From Amycolatopsis methanolica 239 (lineage in GTDB: Bacteria; Actinomycetota; Actinomycetes; Mycobacteriales; Pseudonocardiaceae): 64,000 nt of DNA. Under the pieces are notes generated by a model. The model saw only the letters and a list, made by a program, of their open reading frames with translations. It was not told the origin of the DNA and made no database searches. Positions 10,044-19,045 of this stretch are shown piece by piece. The DNA lies in assembly GCF_000739085.1 (NCBI RefSeq), contig NZ_CP009110.1, forward strand, positions 4,774,001-4,838,000, given 5' to 3'. Position numbers and translations under genes: made by a program. The stretch's first letter is position 1. Each line of letters starts with the position of its first letter.

Positions 10044-10192
10044 CGGAAATGCTTCGCCTCCAACTGGTCGGCTACCGCAGAGCTCGTGGTTGTCGTCAAA
10101 TGCCGACCCGGCCCTTCATCGGATCGCGCCCAGTCCGCAGTGGGCGCGGGCCCGCGGTCGAGGAACTGGACTCAAGGACCGGTGACTCTTCG

Positions 10193-10534
10193 TCACACAG
10201 CGTGATCCAGAACCCCCTCGAACGGCTTGGAGTCGACCACCCGCCGCCGGATGGCCTGGTACAGCGGACCGTTCTCCTCACGGCTGGCCAGTGCTGATGC
10301 CCAATCAGGGTCCGCGAGGAACGTCCCCCACTTGCGCTCCAGCTCAGCGAGGTCGGCGAACCGCATCGTGTAGACGAGCTCGTTGAAGGAGTTGTCACCG
10401 ATGGTGGTGCAACCCACCTGCGTCATCTCCATCCCGTGTTTCCTGAACAGCGGCACCACCACTGACGTGAACAGGTCGACGACATCTTGGAAACGACCCG
10501 CCGCCGGGAGGTACTCACGAACCTCGTAAATCAC
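10193..10534 (-). CDS. NIPSNAP-family protein
   Basis: The 113-residue protein starts 'MIYEVREYLPAAGRFQDVV', the normal beginning of NIPSNAP (dimeric alpha-beta barrel) proteins. It includes 'GDNSFNELVYTMRFADLAELERKWGTF' in two parts and ends 'FEGVLDHAV'. A GTG at 10532-10534 with GAGGAG about 8 bases upstream gives this N-terminus; an ATG eight codons earlier would add residues not found in the family. NIPSNAP proteins recur in aromatic and heterocycle catabolic operons with no fixed enzymatic role. It lies between the LLM monooxygenase and the aldehyde dehydrogenase on the same strand. Confidence 0.85.
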   Translation of the reverse strand: MIYEVREYLPAAGRFQDVVDLFTSVVVPLFRKHGMEMTQVGCTTIGDNSFNELVYTMRFADLAELERKWGTFLADPDWASALASREENGPLYQAIRRRVVDSKPFEGVLDHAV

Positions 10535-10638
10535 CTTGTTGTTCTCCTCTGCGGGCATCGAATTCTGAGCCTTCACGGCGGTTGACGGGTGGACGCCACG
10601 GCCGGCCTCGCTCTGGCGCACTTGGACACCCGGGGGTG

Positions 10639-11733
10639 CTAGTCCGCGAACGCGGGAAAGACCTCTTCAGCCATCATCTTCATGTTCTTGACGATCGCGT
10701 CGGTGGGCTGACCAACTGCGATAAGGCACGCCAGGTGGTCCACTCCGATCTTTTCGTACGACTTGAACCGCTCGATCATGCGGTCGGGGGTGGTCAACAC
10801 CGGGTCGGCGTACTTCTCCAGCAGGTTGTCCTTGGAGAAGGAATGCTGCTCGGGTGTCATGTTCCCGCGGTGCACGTAGTCACGGCTCTCGCCGACATCG
10901 CGAGTAGCGAGCCGCTCTTCCTTCGTATCGACCGTGCCGGGGCCCTTGACCAGGGCCATGTAGTAGTTGTACTCGTTCACGACGTCATCGAAGTACTCCA
11001 GCGCCTCTTCCTCGGTACGACCGACCCAGGTGTGGCGGAGCACCATGACCTCGCCGCGAGGATTCCCGGTCTTTTCGATCTCGTCGTTGTAACTCCCGAT
11101 GAGCTCCTCAAGGTCGCCGTAGGGCTCGAAGTTGCCGTAGTTCGGCGCCGTGATCAAGTTCAGGCCCTGCTGGGCGACCCGGCGGACACCGTCGTTGCTC
11201 TGCGATGCGACCCAGATCTCCGGATGCGGCTTCGTCACCGGCTTGGGGACCAGGGTCGTCGGCGGGAACGAATAGAACTGGCCGTCATGCGACACGTCAT
11301 CCTCGGCGAAGAGACGACGGACGATCTCCAGCCCTTCTTCGTACATTGCCCGCTGGTTCTCAGGCTTCACCCCGAGCCGATCGAGCTGGAACCTGCTCCC
11401 ACCGCGTGCCACGCCGATGCCGATCCGACCGGGCGCGAGATGATCCAGCATGCTCATCTCGGAAGCGACCAGGAGCGGGTTGTAAGCCGGCAGGACGACC
11501 ACACCGGGGACGATCCGCAGCCGCTTGGTCCGCTGAGCCGCGACCGCCGCAAACATCATCGCCGAGGGATTAGCTACGTAGTTCTGGAACTGGTTCTCGT
11601 TGATCGTGATCCCCTCGAAGCCGTACTCCTCAGCGGCATCGACGATCCTGAGCATGCTGTCCAAAACCTCGGACCAGGACCGGGTCATGTCCGGATAAAA
11701 AAACGGCGCCGTAACCCAGAACTTCATTGCCAT
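10639..11733 (-). CDS. LLM-class flavin-dependent monooxygenase
   Basis: This 364-residue luciferase-like protein has the (beta/alpha)8 bacterial-luciferase fold: an N-terminal 'WVTAPFFYPD', 'ITINENQFQNYVANP', 'LDHLAPGRIGIGVARGGS' and 'PHPEIWVASQSND'. Two-component LLM enzymes take reduced FMN from a separate reductase and insert oxygen into heterocycles or aldehydes (RutA and pyridine monooxygenases are members). The fused flavin reductase at 15734-16684 is the obvious candidate partner. GAGGAA precedes the ATG at 11733. It is the second gene after the phosphoribosyltransferase, so its substrate may be a ribosylated ring (inference). Confidence 0.93.
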   Translation of the reverse strand: MAMKFWVTAPFFYPDMTRSWSEVLDSMLRIVDAAEEYGFEGITINENQFQNYVANPSAMMFAAVAAQRTKRLRIVPGVVVLPAYNPLLVASEMSMLDHLAPGRIGIGVARGGSRFQLDRLGVKPENQRAMYEEGLEIVRRLFAEDDVSHDGQFYSFPPTTLVPKPVTKPHPEIWVASQSNDGVRRVAQQGLNLITAPNYGNFEPYGDLEELIGSYNDEIEKTGNPRGEVMVLRHTWVGRTEEEALEYFDDVVNEYNYYMALVKGPGTVDTKEERLATRDVGESRDYVHRGNMTPEQHSFSKDNLLEKYADPVLTTPDRMIERFKSYEKIGVDHLACLIAVGQPTDAIVKNMKMMAEEVFPAFAD

Positions 11734-11869
11734 CGCGTTTCCTCAACTCTTGTTCGCTGACATCCAAGGGGACCGTAGGGCTAAGCCGGGCGCTCGGCGC
11801 GGCAGTCCACGGCATCGGGACGACCACGATGCCGTGGACTGCCTCATGAGTGCCCCGCGGGTGAGTGTT

Positions 11870-13342
11870 TCAGTTGACGGCCGCGCCGACCGGTGCCGGT
11901 GCGGGTTCGGTAAGCATTGGCGCGATGTAATCGCCGTACCACTCCTGCGGCACCGGCGCCTCACTGGCAGCGATCACTTCGGAGAAGTCCCACTTCTTCA
12001 GCAGCTTTCCGTTGCGGAAGACTGGCTTGAGCAGGTTCTGCTCTGGGCTGACGGAGTCGCGCGGTACGGTCTTGTACTCACCGTCCTCCAGGATGAGAGC
12101 AAGGCGCCCGGCCTTGGACCTCTTGAAGCTCGCCCCGGTGGGCTGCTTGGCGATGTCGCGCCACTCACCGTTGACGCAAACGGCGTTTGCCTTCTGTGCG
12201 AAGTTGTTGGTGTCGCGATTGACGTGCTGGAGGAGACCGCCACCCATGCCGAAGACGGCGTTGTCGGCCGCCAGGCCGCGGCGCTCCATCTCAATGAAGA
12301 TCTCCCGGAGGCTCTCGCCGGTGACGCCGTCGCCCTGTACCACCCGGATGAACGGAGGGAGGATCTTGAAGCCCTTGCTGTTGACTTCGTAGCCGAAGGC
12401 ATCCATGAGCCACTCGATGGTGTCGGAGGTGACCTGGACGACGTCGCCGGAGTCGGGGCGCGCGCCCACCATGCCGGGGAAGTTCCGGATCAGTTCCTTC
12501 AGTTCACCGCCGAGGATCTTCTTGACGCAGTGCTCGTGGTCGTAGGTGTCGGTCAAGACCAGCGCGAAGCCGTAGTCGCGGTAGGTCTCGAGCATGTTTC
12601 GGATCGCGTCGACCTCGAAGGCCCGGCCCCAGGCGGTGAAGCCGGCGTGTTCGGAGTTGGGGCCGGAGTTCGACGGAGCCACGGCGTTGTACCAGCGCTT
12701 GGCGGCAAGGATGCCCGGGGTGGTGTCGCTCTGGCTGAAGTTCACCAAGTGCGCCATGCCACCCAGTGCGGCGGACTGCTGCGAGCTGACCCCCCGAGCG
12801 CCGTAGTCGTGAAGCATGTGCCGGAGCGCTCCCGGGTTGTCGGAAGTGCGCTCCAGGGCGGTGCGGATCACCTGCTTGCACAGCCAGCTCAGTGTGCCGA
12901 TCGTGGTCGGATACCACACCGCCCTCAGCAGGGCGGTCTCGAAGAAACTGGTCACCCAGTAATACTTCGGGTCAGTGTTGATGAGCTGCACGAGCACGTT
13001 GTTGGTGGGCACCACGGTGCCCTCGGGGATCGCCTCGATCTCGACGGGCAGGTAGCCGCCGTGATCGTTGATGAGGTTCATCCAGTTGTCACGGTTGAAG
13101 TGCATCCCCTGCTCGCGCATGAGGTACTCGGCCTCATCGACGTCCTCAACCGTCACGGGGCGCATGAGGTAGTCCCGGATGAAGGCTTGAAGGCCGACGA
13201 ACATCGTGACGGGGAACTGGCCGCCACGAGACTCGATGTAGGACGAGATGTACTCGGTACCTGGCGGGTACAGCGAGTAGTGGCAGTGCTTGTAGTTGTC
13301 GGTGTTGACGATGATGTTGTCGAACTGATCGCCCAGGGACAT
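11870..13342 (-). CDS. nadV: Nicotinamide phosphoribosyltransferase-like enzyme (NAMPT/NadV family)
   Basis: The 490-residue protein aligns along its length with NAMPT. Residues matching the human enzyme are the stacking Tyr18 in 'TDNYKHCHYSLYPP', Asp219 in 'NFSQSDTTPG', the phosphorylated His247 in 'SEHAGFTAWG', Arg311 in 'ARPDSGD', 'RVVQGDGV' and 'GGGLLQHVNRDTNNFAQK'. Human Phe193 is Tyr here ('DYGARG') and the KGTD loop is SQSD, so the base pocket differs somewhat. The standard reaction joins nicotinamide and PRPP to NMN. A role in a catabolic cluster with its own Prs, rather than simple NAD salvage, suggests that it may ribosylate another heterocycle. GAGGAAGG precedes the ATG. It heads the long minus-strand series and faces a LacI regulator. 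Confidence 0.9.
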   Translation of the reverse strand: MSLGDQFDNIIVNTDNYKHCHYSLYPPGTEYISSYIESRGGQFPVTMFVGLQAFIRDYLMRPVTVEDVDEAEYLMREQGMHFNRDNWMNLINDHGGYLPVEIEAIPEGTVVPTNNVLVQLINTDPKYYWVTSFFETALLRAVWYPTTIGTLSWLCKQVIRTALERTSDNPGALRHMLHDYGARGVSSQQSAALGGMAHLVNFSQSDTTPGILAAKRWYNAVAPSNSGPNSEHAGFTAWGRAFEVDAIRNMLETYRDYGFALVLTDTYDHEHCVKKILGGELKELIRNFPGMVGARPDSGDVVQVTSDTIEWLMDAFGYEVNSKGFKILPPFIRVVQGDGVTGESLREIFIEMERRGLAADNAVFGMGGGLLQHVNRDTNNFAQKANAVCVNGEWRDIAKQPTGASFKRSKAGRLALILEDGEYKTVPRDSVSPEQNLLKPVFRNGKLLKKWDFSEVIAASEAPVPQEWYGDYIAPMLTEPAPAPVGAAVN

Positions 13343-13403
13343 CTTTGTCCTTCCTCTCGGTCGCACCGCGACTGGACTAGTCGCCAGCAGTCGCCAGCAC
13401 ACC

Positions 13404-13417
13404 ATTAACGATTCTAC
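13404..13417 (-). promoter_or_regulatory. Promoter/operator element of NAMPT-like gene
   Basis: ATTAACGATTCTAC, read on the minus strand, places a TAGAAT -10-like hexamer inside a GAATCGTTA motif. The same GAATCGTTAAT is found in the promoter of the flavin-reductase gene (16840-16849). Confidence 0.45.
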
Positions 13418-13480
13418 AATGACGGCGAAGCATGCGGTCTGCGACCACTGCCTCGCTGTTCAGATCGTCGAACCAGCGGG

Positions 13481-13494
13481 TAGAAACCTTTCTA
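13481..13494. promoter_or_regulatory. Perfect LacI-type palindrome between nadV-like and lacI genes
   Basis: TAGAAACCTTTCTA has two perfect 6-bp arms around CC. It sits in the divergent region between the phosphoribosyltransferase and the LacI regulator and recurs with one change before prs. Confidence 0.65.
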
Positions 13495-13964
13495 GCAACG
13501 GGACTGTAGCAGCGGTGGCTCGGCTCTGTAAACGGTGAGTTTCAATCGGCCGGAAGGGGCCAGGGTAGGCCCTGCTCTGCCCGGCCAAGGGCACCTGACG
13601 GCGGTCGAGCCCTCGATCGCGCTCGAAGATGCCGTGGCCGTGGATGTTGGAGACCTCCGCCCCATCACCCCGTACCGCGGATCCCCGCGCGGCCGTCGCT
13701 GGGCACGTCCCTCAAGTCCGGCGCGGCGTGCTACCCCAGGTCACCGCAACCGCCGCCACCCGAACCCAGCGCGTGAAGCGGCGAACGCACAGAGACCGAA
13801 GGATCCAGGCGCCGCGCGCCAGGCGAAGCCAGCGCTGCAGCAGGAGTACTGGAAAGCGTTCTATCCCTGAGCTGAGCTGGCATCGGCTATGGTTACCGTT
13901 CGCGACGTGAACGAAGTGCCGCAGACGACACGTGGGGGTGACCTTGGCCCGGAATTCGGGAGCC
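13495..13964. other. Leader region of the LacI regulator
   Basis: I see no convincing gene in this 470-base stretch. A CGTTC...GAACG inverted repeat (13897-13901 and 13909-13913, 7-base spacer) about 50 bases before the lacI start could be an autoregulatory site. Confidence 0.35.
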
Positions 13965-14987
13965 ATGCCGACGCGCAGGCCCACGATGAAGGACGTTGCT
14001 GAGCGGGCAGGAGTCGCGGTCAGCACGGTGAGTTACGTGGTCAACGACAGCGGGCCCGTGGCGGCCGATCGGCGTGCACGGGTACTGGAGGCTGTCCGCG
14101 CGCTGGGTTACACGCCCAACGAGTCTGCTCGCAACCTCAAGCGACACAGCGTGGCTACAGTAGGTCTCGTTGTCCCAGACCTTGTGAACCAGTACTTCGC
14201 GCTGATTGCCGAGGGAGTGGAGCAAGCCGCGTCCGAAAGAGACGTCCTGGTGGTGTTCTGCACACCGGAGGCGACCGGTGGCGGCGAGTCCTGGAACAGC
14301 AGGCTGCTACGCAGTCAGCGCCTCGACGGGCTCATCTACCTCTCCGGATCAGAGACGCGAATGGATGCTCTGGTCGAGTTGACCCGGGTCGGCCCTGTGG
14401 TCCTCGTCGATGAAAAGCTCCCTGGATTCAACCTGCCGTCTGTGGTCTCGCAGAACCGCCGGGGCGCGAGGGAGATCGCCGCCCACCTCACCTCGCTCGG
14501 GCACGAGCGCCTAGCCATCCTCGGCGGTCCGCTCGAACTCTGGACAGCCGAGCAGCGCCTCTCGGGCTACCGCGAGGCCATCGCCGCGGCCGGACTGGAT
14601 CCCGACGGCATCCCGGTGCTCGCAGGAGACTACCGGATGTCGTCGGGCGAGCAGCTGGCGGCCGAGATCCTGAGCCGCCCGGCGAAAGATCGCCCGACTG
14701 CTTTGATCTGCGCGAACGACCTCATGGCAATTGGGGCCTTGTCCTACTGTCGCCGCGCTGGCCTGCGGGTGCCCGAGGACGTCTCGGTGGTCGGCTTCGA
14801 TGACCTGCCGTTCGCATCCCTCCTCACCCCGGCTCTCACCACCGTCCGGCAGCCCGCTCGGGAGATGGGGATTCAGGCCACCAAGCTGCTGCTCGGCATG
14901 GTCGAGGGCGCCGATCCGACCCCTCCCCCTCCGTCACCGGTCTCGCTGAAGATCCGGGAGTCCACAGGCCCGCTTTCCGAACGCTGA
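13965..14987 (+). CDS. LacI-family transcriptional regulator
   Basis: The 340-residue protein opens with the LacI helix-turn-helix and hinge: 'TMKDVAERAGVAVSTVSYVVN', then 'ALGYTPNESARNLK'. A periplasmic-binding-like effector domain follows, with 'VGLVVPDLVNQYFALIAEG', 'LTSLGHERLAILGG' and 'VVGFDDLPFASLLTPALTTV'. This effector domain resembles ribose/purine responders (RbsR, PurR), so a ribose- or nucleoside-like inducer is plausible. ATG 13965 is used; GTGs at 13932 and 13941 would add residues not typical of the family. It is divergent from the NAMPT-like gene, and palindromes of LacI type lie in the gap and before other genes in the region. Confidence 0.93.
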   Translation: MPTRRPTMKDVAERAGVAVSTVSYVVNDSGPVAADRRARVLEAVRALGYTPNESARNLKRHSVATVGLVVPDLVNQYFALIAEGVEQAASERDVLVVFCTPEATGGGESWNSRLLRSQRLDGLIYLSGSETRMDALVELTRVGPVVLVDEKLPGFNLPSVVSQNRRGAREIAAHLTSLGHERLAILGGPLELWTAEQRLSGYREAIAAAGLDPDGIPVLAGDYRMSSGEQLAAEILSRPAKDRPTALICANDLMAIGALSYCRRAGLRVPEDVSVVGFDDLPFASLLTPALTTVRQPAREMGIQATKLLLGMVEGADPTPPPPSPVSLKIRESTGPLSER

Positions 14988-15107
14988 CCAGGGCCGTCTG
15001 ACAAGAATTGCGGGTGGCGGGACGTGGCGCTCAGCCGACTGCAGGCCGCGGCGGACGCGACCGGCGCGCCACGAACATCACCCGCACACAGGGGCTGGTT
15101 CGAACGC

Positions 15108-15715
15108 GAGAACGAGGTGCTGCGCACGGCGGCGGCATATTTGGCTGAGTTAAATTTGCCGGGAGGATTGAACCTGGCCGTGGCCGGCACCCCGATCAGG
15201 GTGACAACCAGGCGTGCCGTGTCTGTTCGACGCAACAGATCTTCTCGCTGCGCGCGCCAGGACGAAGGGCCTCCCCACAAGGCCCGACCGTCGGCACCCG
15301 CCGGCCCGGTGCGCAACGATTTCACGGCTGCGCACCGCTATCAAGTGGCTCACTGATATCACGGAGAACTGAAGAGCGAGGAAAACTCGATCTCTGCGCG
15401 ATCAAGGACTGCCACTCCAACAAGACCGCCGGTTACTCCATCGGCTCGCACATGCAGGCCTCACTTGCGGTTGCCGCGCTGCGACGGCGCACCGCGCGAC
15501 CCATACGGCGAGGATGCACGGGCCGGGGCGGATTGCGCGGCGACAACGCCCCATGGAGTCGCCCGTAAGGAACTGCGGTCGCCGATCGTGCGCTGGATCG
15601 CGCCCTGGGAAAACTAAAACCCCGGTCGAGTTCGAGACCATTTACACGTCCGCAACCGACGGCCTGAAAACACCCGGGCCCCAGTGTCAACCGAATTCTG
15701 GGTCGCCCTGTCAGG
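15108..15715 (+). pseudogene. Degenerate IS3-family transposase (orfA end and orfB pieces)
   Basis: Frames change several times, but three IS3 blocks are readable on the plus strand. The orfA coiled-coil end 'ERENEVLRTAAAYLAELNLPG' lies near 15107-15170 (in part). The orfB core 'LDLCAIKDCHSNKTAGYSIG' lies near 15389-15450. The orfB terminus 'TPVEFETIYTSAT' lies near 15617-15657. The DDE centre is missing. The copy is inactive and lies between lacI and the flavin-reductase fusion. Confidence 0.75.
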
Positions 15716-15733
15716 TCACGGTGAGTAGCACAG

Positions 15734-16684
15734 CTAGATCTCCTCCAGCGTGGCGCCGTCGTAGAACTTCCCAGCCTTGTAGACCATCGGATCCGAGCTG
15801 GAAACCTCCAGGTAGGTGACTTGCGCAACGATCAGAACATGAGTTTTTGCGCGGAAGCGTTCTTTGATCTCTGCCTCGATCGATGCGGCCGCCCCGCGGA
15901 TCAGCGGGGAACCCTCCGGTCCGGCGTGCCAGTCGAGTCCGGCGAACTTGTCGTCCGACTTGGACGCGAATCTGTCGATGACCGCACGCTGTGTGTTGGC
16001 GATGATGTTGATGCCGAGGTGCTTGGATTCGAAGAGCGACGGGTAGGTCGAGGATGTCTTCTGCACGCACAAGGCCACCAGTGGCGGGTCCAGCGAGATG
16101 GGCATGTAAGCGCTCACGGCTAGTCCGCGGGGTCGATCTGCGGAGTCCATGGTCGTCACCACAGTCACACCGGTGACGAACTTCCGGTTGAACTCCTTGA
16201 GATCCTCGATGCTGGGCATCTCCACCGCCTGGCCCGCGCCATTGGGCGACGCAGGTACATCGAGCGCCGACCCTAGGCCAGGTACTCCCAGGTCGGACAG
16301 CATGTCCACCGACGGATCCCACGTCACGCGCTCACGGATGATCCGGCCATCGCGCAGGGTTCCCTGAACGGCGCCTCGGGTGTGGAGCGCACGCCTCGTC
16401 GGGGGGACGTCGCCGAACGCGTTCATGAACGTACCGGTTGCCGACCAGAAAAGCGCGAAGTCATCCCCGTCCACCACGATCTTGTCCACCGTCGTTCGCA
16501 GGTCCGGGATCGAAGTCCGCATGTCGCAAACCTGGCGCTTGAGCTCGGCCAGCCCCGAGGTTCGCCCCAGCCCGGCGTTCTCCAACTCGTAGTCGGCGTG
16601 GACGATCTCGTCCAAGGCGTCGGAGTCACCTTGGTTCCAGGCTGCGTCCCAAGCCGAACGCACCAGGTCCTTGAAGTCCGACAT
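15734..16684 (-). CDS. SnoaL-like domain fused to flavin reductase
   Basis: In this 316-residue protein, residues about 1-135 form a SnoaL-like (NTF2-fold) domain: 'VRSAWDAAWNQGDSDALDEIVHADYE', with '...TWDPSVDMLSDLG' ending it. Residues about 155-316 form an HpaC/RutF-type flavin reductase: 'FVTGVTVVTTMDSADRPRGLAVSAYMP' in part, 'PPLVALCVQKTSSTYP', 'INIIANTQRAVIDRFA' and 'HVLIVAQVTYLEV'. The reductase should supply FMNH2 to the LLM monooxygenase encoded at 10639-11733. The fused SnoaL-like domain could bind or transform the unstable product. I know of no common fusion of this kind. GGGAAGAG precedes the ATG, and a near-consensus promoter lies at 16837-16864. Confidence 0.88.
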   Translation of the reverse strand: MSDFKDLVRSAWDAAWNQGDSDALDEIVHADYELENAGLGRTSGLAELKRQVCDMRTSIPDLRTTVDKIVVDGDDFALFWSATGTFMNAFGDVPPTRRALHTRGAVQGTLRDGRIIRERVTWDPSVDMLSDLGVPGLGSALDVPASPNGAGQAVEMPSIEDLKEFNRKFVTGVTVVTTMDSADRPRGLAVSAYMPISLDPPLVALCVQKTSSTYPSLFESKHLGINIIANTQRAVIDRFASKSDDKFAGLDWHAGPEGSPLIRGAAASIEAEIKERFRAKTHVLIVAQVTYLEVSSSDPMVYKAGKFYDGATLEEI

Positions 16685-16836
16685 CTCTTCCCATCCTCAC
16701 TTCTGGCACCAAGGGGCAGACGACGCCACGGTTGCGGCTCGGTCTGGCCGACTGTGCCGCCCCGGGCGCACGAACTCGGCCGAGGGCTTCGCTGGGCACG
16801 CGTACTGCAGGCTCCGCGCTTATCTCTGGAACGGAA

Positions 16837-16864
16837 GTATTAACGATTCGACTTTGACTGTCAA
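16837..16864 (-). promoter_or_regulatory. Promoter with embedded operator half-site for flavin-reductase gene
   Basis: On the minus strand TTGACA (16859-16864) and TAATAC (16837-16842) are 16 bases apart. GAATCGTTAA, shared with the NAMPT-like promoter, lies between and across the -10 hexamer, so a bound repressor would block RNA polymerase. Confidence 0.6.
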
Positions 16865-16869
16865 CGGCA

Positions 16870-17427
16870 CGGCCAGACGTCGCTAAAATCTGGCTATCCA
16901 AGCAGGATGCCGGGCCAGGACGCTGGTGGAAGCGTTTCCATCGCTCCGGCCCCACGCTGGCGCACAAGCGTTCGCAGCAGGTTCCACCCATCCGCCGCGC
17001 GTGCGCAGCCCGCAGGATGTCAACCGATGTGGGACGGGGCCGTTGCCGCGGCGTGCGACCTGCGGGCCGGTGCGGTCGCACGCGAAGGGCACCCCACCAG
17101 CGCCTGAGGGGCGGGGATGCCGCTGGTCCGGGACGTCGACACGGGCGTGGACGATGCGCCGGCACTGGTGATCGGCCACGTCGCCACGACGTGGCCAATT
17201 GTCCGGTGCAGGTGGTGTTGCGGGCACTTCCCGGTCGATCAGGTCGGCGGGCACAAGCCGCACGCCGCAGGCTGCCGCGAGCTGCCTCGCGCCGATCCGG
17301 CGCTGGCGGCGTCGACCGCGCACGGAGCACGTCATGGTGCCGCCCTAGACGTCGGAACGCCCCGCTCGCAGGTCAGGCGGCGCTGAGACCGCCGTATGGG
17401 CGGTTCTCACCCAGTTGGCTGTCACCA
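16870..17427. other. Gene-poor stretch with a nucleoside-hydrolase-like fragment
   Basis: Most of this stretch shows no supportable gene. From 17117 on the plus strand, 'MPLVRDVDTGVDDAPALV' closely resembles the start of a nucleoside hydrolase (DVDTGxDDA calcium/ribose site), after which homology stops. It may be a residue of a second, lost nucleoside hydrolase gene. Confidence 0.4.
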
Positions 17428-17437
17428 GAAACGATTC
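17428..17437 (+). promoter_or_regulatory. Candidate LacI-type operator before the phosphotriesterase-like gene
   Basis: GAAACGATTC has GAA/TTC arms around a central CG, the usual LacI-family arrangement. It lies 67 bases before the GTG start at 17504. Confidence 0.5.
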
Positions 17438-17503
17438 GAGTATACGATCCGAGGATGCGGGCCGCAGCGGAGCGGCGCCGACTTCAACGAGGGAACTGCA
17501 GCT

Positions 17504-18640
17504 GTGGACGAAGCCTCTGCCAGCGAGGTCCAGGTCAACACTGTTATGGGACCCGTGCCGGCCGACGAGCTTGGAACCACGCTGACGCACGAGCACCTCA
17601 TCTGCGACTGGACCAAGCCCCTGTGCGAACCCCAGGGCGCAGTTGACCGCAGTGCCTTTGTCCGACGTGTGGATCCCTCGATCTGTTGGCTGCTCACAGA
17701 GGATCCGTCGTGCTGCCTCGACAACGCACGCCTGGAAGACACCGCGGCCGTCGTCGATGAACTCCAGTGGTTCATCGACGCGGGAGGACAGACGGTCGTT
17801 GACTGCACCAACGGAGATATCGGCCGGAACCCGCGTGCGCTGCGCGAGATCTCGGAGCGAACCGGCCTCAACATCGTCATGGGTTCTGGTTGGTACGTGC
17901 ACCCGTATCACGACAGCGGAACCGCCCTGGCCACAGCAGACGAGCTCTACGCGCAGATCCTCGCCGAGTTTGCCGACGGCGTCGGCGACACGGGGGTGAA
18001 GCCGGGTGTGATCGGAGAGATCGGCGTCTCGCCCGAGTTCACCGTCGCAGAACGGGTCCGGCTCCGCGCGGCTGCTCGGGCTCAATTGGCACTGGGCGTA
18101 CCGCTTCTCATCCACCTGCCGGGATGGCAACGCCGCGCCTTCGAGGTACTGGATATCGTGCTGAGCGAAGAGGGCGTTGCGCCCGAGGCAGTCGTCCTGT
18201 GTCACATGGATCCATCTGGCGAGGACGTTGTCTACCAACGCGAGGTAGCTGATCGAGGTGTCTGGCTCGAGTTCGACATGATCGGCATGTCCAACTACTT
18301 TCCTGGCGAGGGTCAGTCGCCTTCGCCGGACCAGACGGCCACGGCGATCGCGCGGCTCGTCGAGGCTGGGCACGCCTCCCGCCTCCTCCTCAGCCATGAC
18401 CTGTCGCTCAAGAACATGTGGACGCGGAACGGCGGAAACGGCGTCGGCTACGTGCCCCGGCTCTTCCTCCCCCGGCTCGAGCGTCACGGGGTGCCGGCCA
18501 GTGTGACCGCCGATCTGCTGACGACCAACCCCCGGCGCCTGTTCATCGGCGCCGCGCGCGCCTCGGCCCCTGGCGAAAGCCGTCGAGGATGTCACGGCTG
18601 GGAGCTTCGCAGACCCCGTAGCGACGAAGAGTTCGCGTGA
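17504..18640 (+). CDS. Phosphotriesterase-family metal-dependent hydrolase
   Basis: The 378-residue protein belongs to the phosphotriesterase/lactonase branch of the amidohydrolase superfamily. It shows the N-terminal metal pair 'LTHEHL', 'TVVDCTNGDIGRN', 'GVIGEIGVSP', the metal His residues in 'LLIHLPGW' and 'VLCHMDPSGED', and the final Asp in 'LLLSHDLSLKNMW'. Most bacterial members hydrolyse lactones or cyclic esters rather than phosphotriesters. The GTG at 17504 with GAGGGA upstream is preferred; a longer frame to 17396 crosses the operator. It begins a plus-strand group with the cupin and nucleoside hydrolase and could open a lactone formed during ring breakdown (inference). Confidence 0.88.
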   Translation: MDEASASEVQVNTVMGPVPADELGTTLTHEHLICDWTKPLCEPQGAVDRSAFVRRVDPSICWLLTEDPSCCLDNARLEDTAAVVDELQWFIDAGGQTVVDCTNGDIGRNPRALREISERTGLNIVMGSGWYVHPYHDSGTALATADELYAQILAEFADGVGDTGVKPGVIGEIGVSPEFTVAERVRLRAAARAQLALGVPLLIHLPGWQRRAFEVLDIVLSEEGVAPEAVVLCHMDPSGEDVVYQREVADRGVWLEFDMIGMSNYFPGEGQSPSPDQTATAIARLVEAGHASRLLLSHDLSLKNMWTRNGGNGVGYVPRLFLPRLERHGVPASVTADLLTTNPRRLFIGAARASAPGESRRGCHGWELRRPRSDEEFA

Positions 18641-18682
18641 CAGCCGCGACAACTGGATTCACACACCGAAAGGATCAAGAAG

Positions 18683-19045
18683 GTGACGCAACACCTCGGG
18701 AATGCATTCCACTACGACCTCGACGCAGAGGGCTACGAGTCCCTGGAAGACAGCCGCACAACCATCCACACGGCGGCCCATCACATCGGAATGGTCGGCG
18801 GCGTCAACGTCGGGGTGTGGGAGGCGGAGCCGGGCCTCATCGGCGGCCTCACTGCCGATGAGATCTTCGTCGTTCTCGAGGGCCGCGCCGAAGTGACATT
18901 CGAGGACACGAAGGAGAGGATCGAGATCGGCCCAGGCGATATCGTCCGCCTCAATGCCGGTCAGCGAAACACCTGGCGCACCTTGGAACGGCTGCGCAAG
19001 GTGTCCGTCTGGTCGGACTCCGGAGCCCAGCAACCTTCCTCATGA
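18683..19045 (+). CDS. Cupin-domain protein (DUF861-like)
   Basis: The 120-residue single-domain cupin has motif 'GLTADEIFVVLEGRAEVTFED' (in part) and 'IGPGDIVRLNAGQRNTW', a conserved beta-barrel pattern like the (S)-ureidoglycine aminohydrolase/EutQ-type DUF861 group. Classical cupin metal histidines are mostly absent, so catalysis by metal is uncertain. The GTG at 18683 follows AAAGGATCAAGAAG. It lies 42 bases after the phosphotriesterase-like gene and before the nucleoside hydrolase, probably in one transcript. A binding or isomerising role in the pathway is guesswork. Confidence 0.8.
   Translation: MTQHLGNAFHYDLDAEGYESLEDSRTTIHTAAHHIGMVGGVNVGVWEAEPGLIGGLTADEIFVVLEGRAEVTFEDTKERIEIGPGDIVRLNAGQRNTWRTLERLRKVSVWSDSGAQQPSS

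Noticed and set aside
11750..13408. A 552-codon plus-strand frame
   Set aside because: It is the reverse of the NAMPT-like gene, which has full family similarity.
13535..13870. A 111-codon frame upstream of lacI
   Set aside because: No family similarity or good ribosome-binding site was seen; the Arg/Pro-rich composition is typical of random GC-rich sequence.
16883..17335. A 150-codon minus-strand frame
   Set aside because: The translation is Arg/Pro-rich without motifs. The only recognisable signal in the region is the short plus-strand nucleoside-hydrolase-like start.
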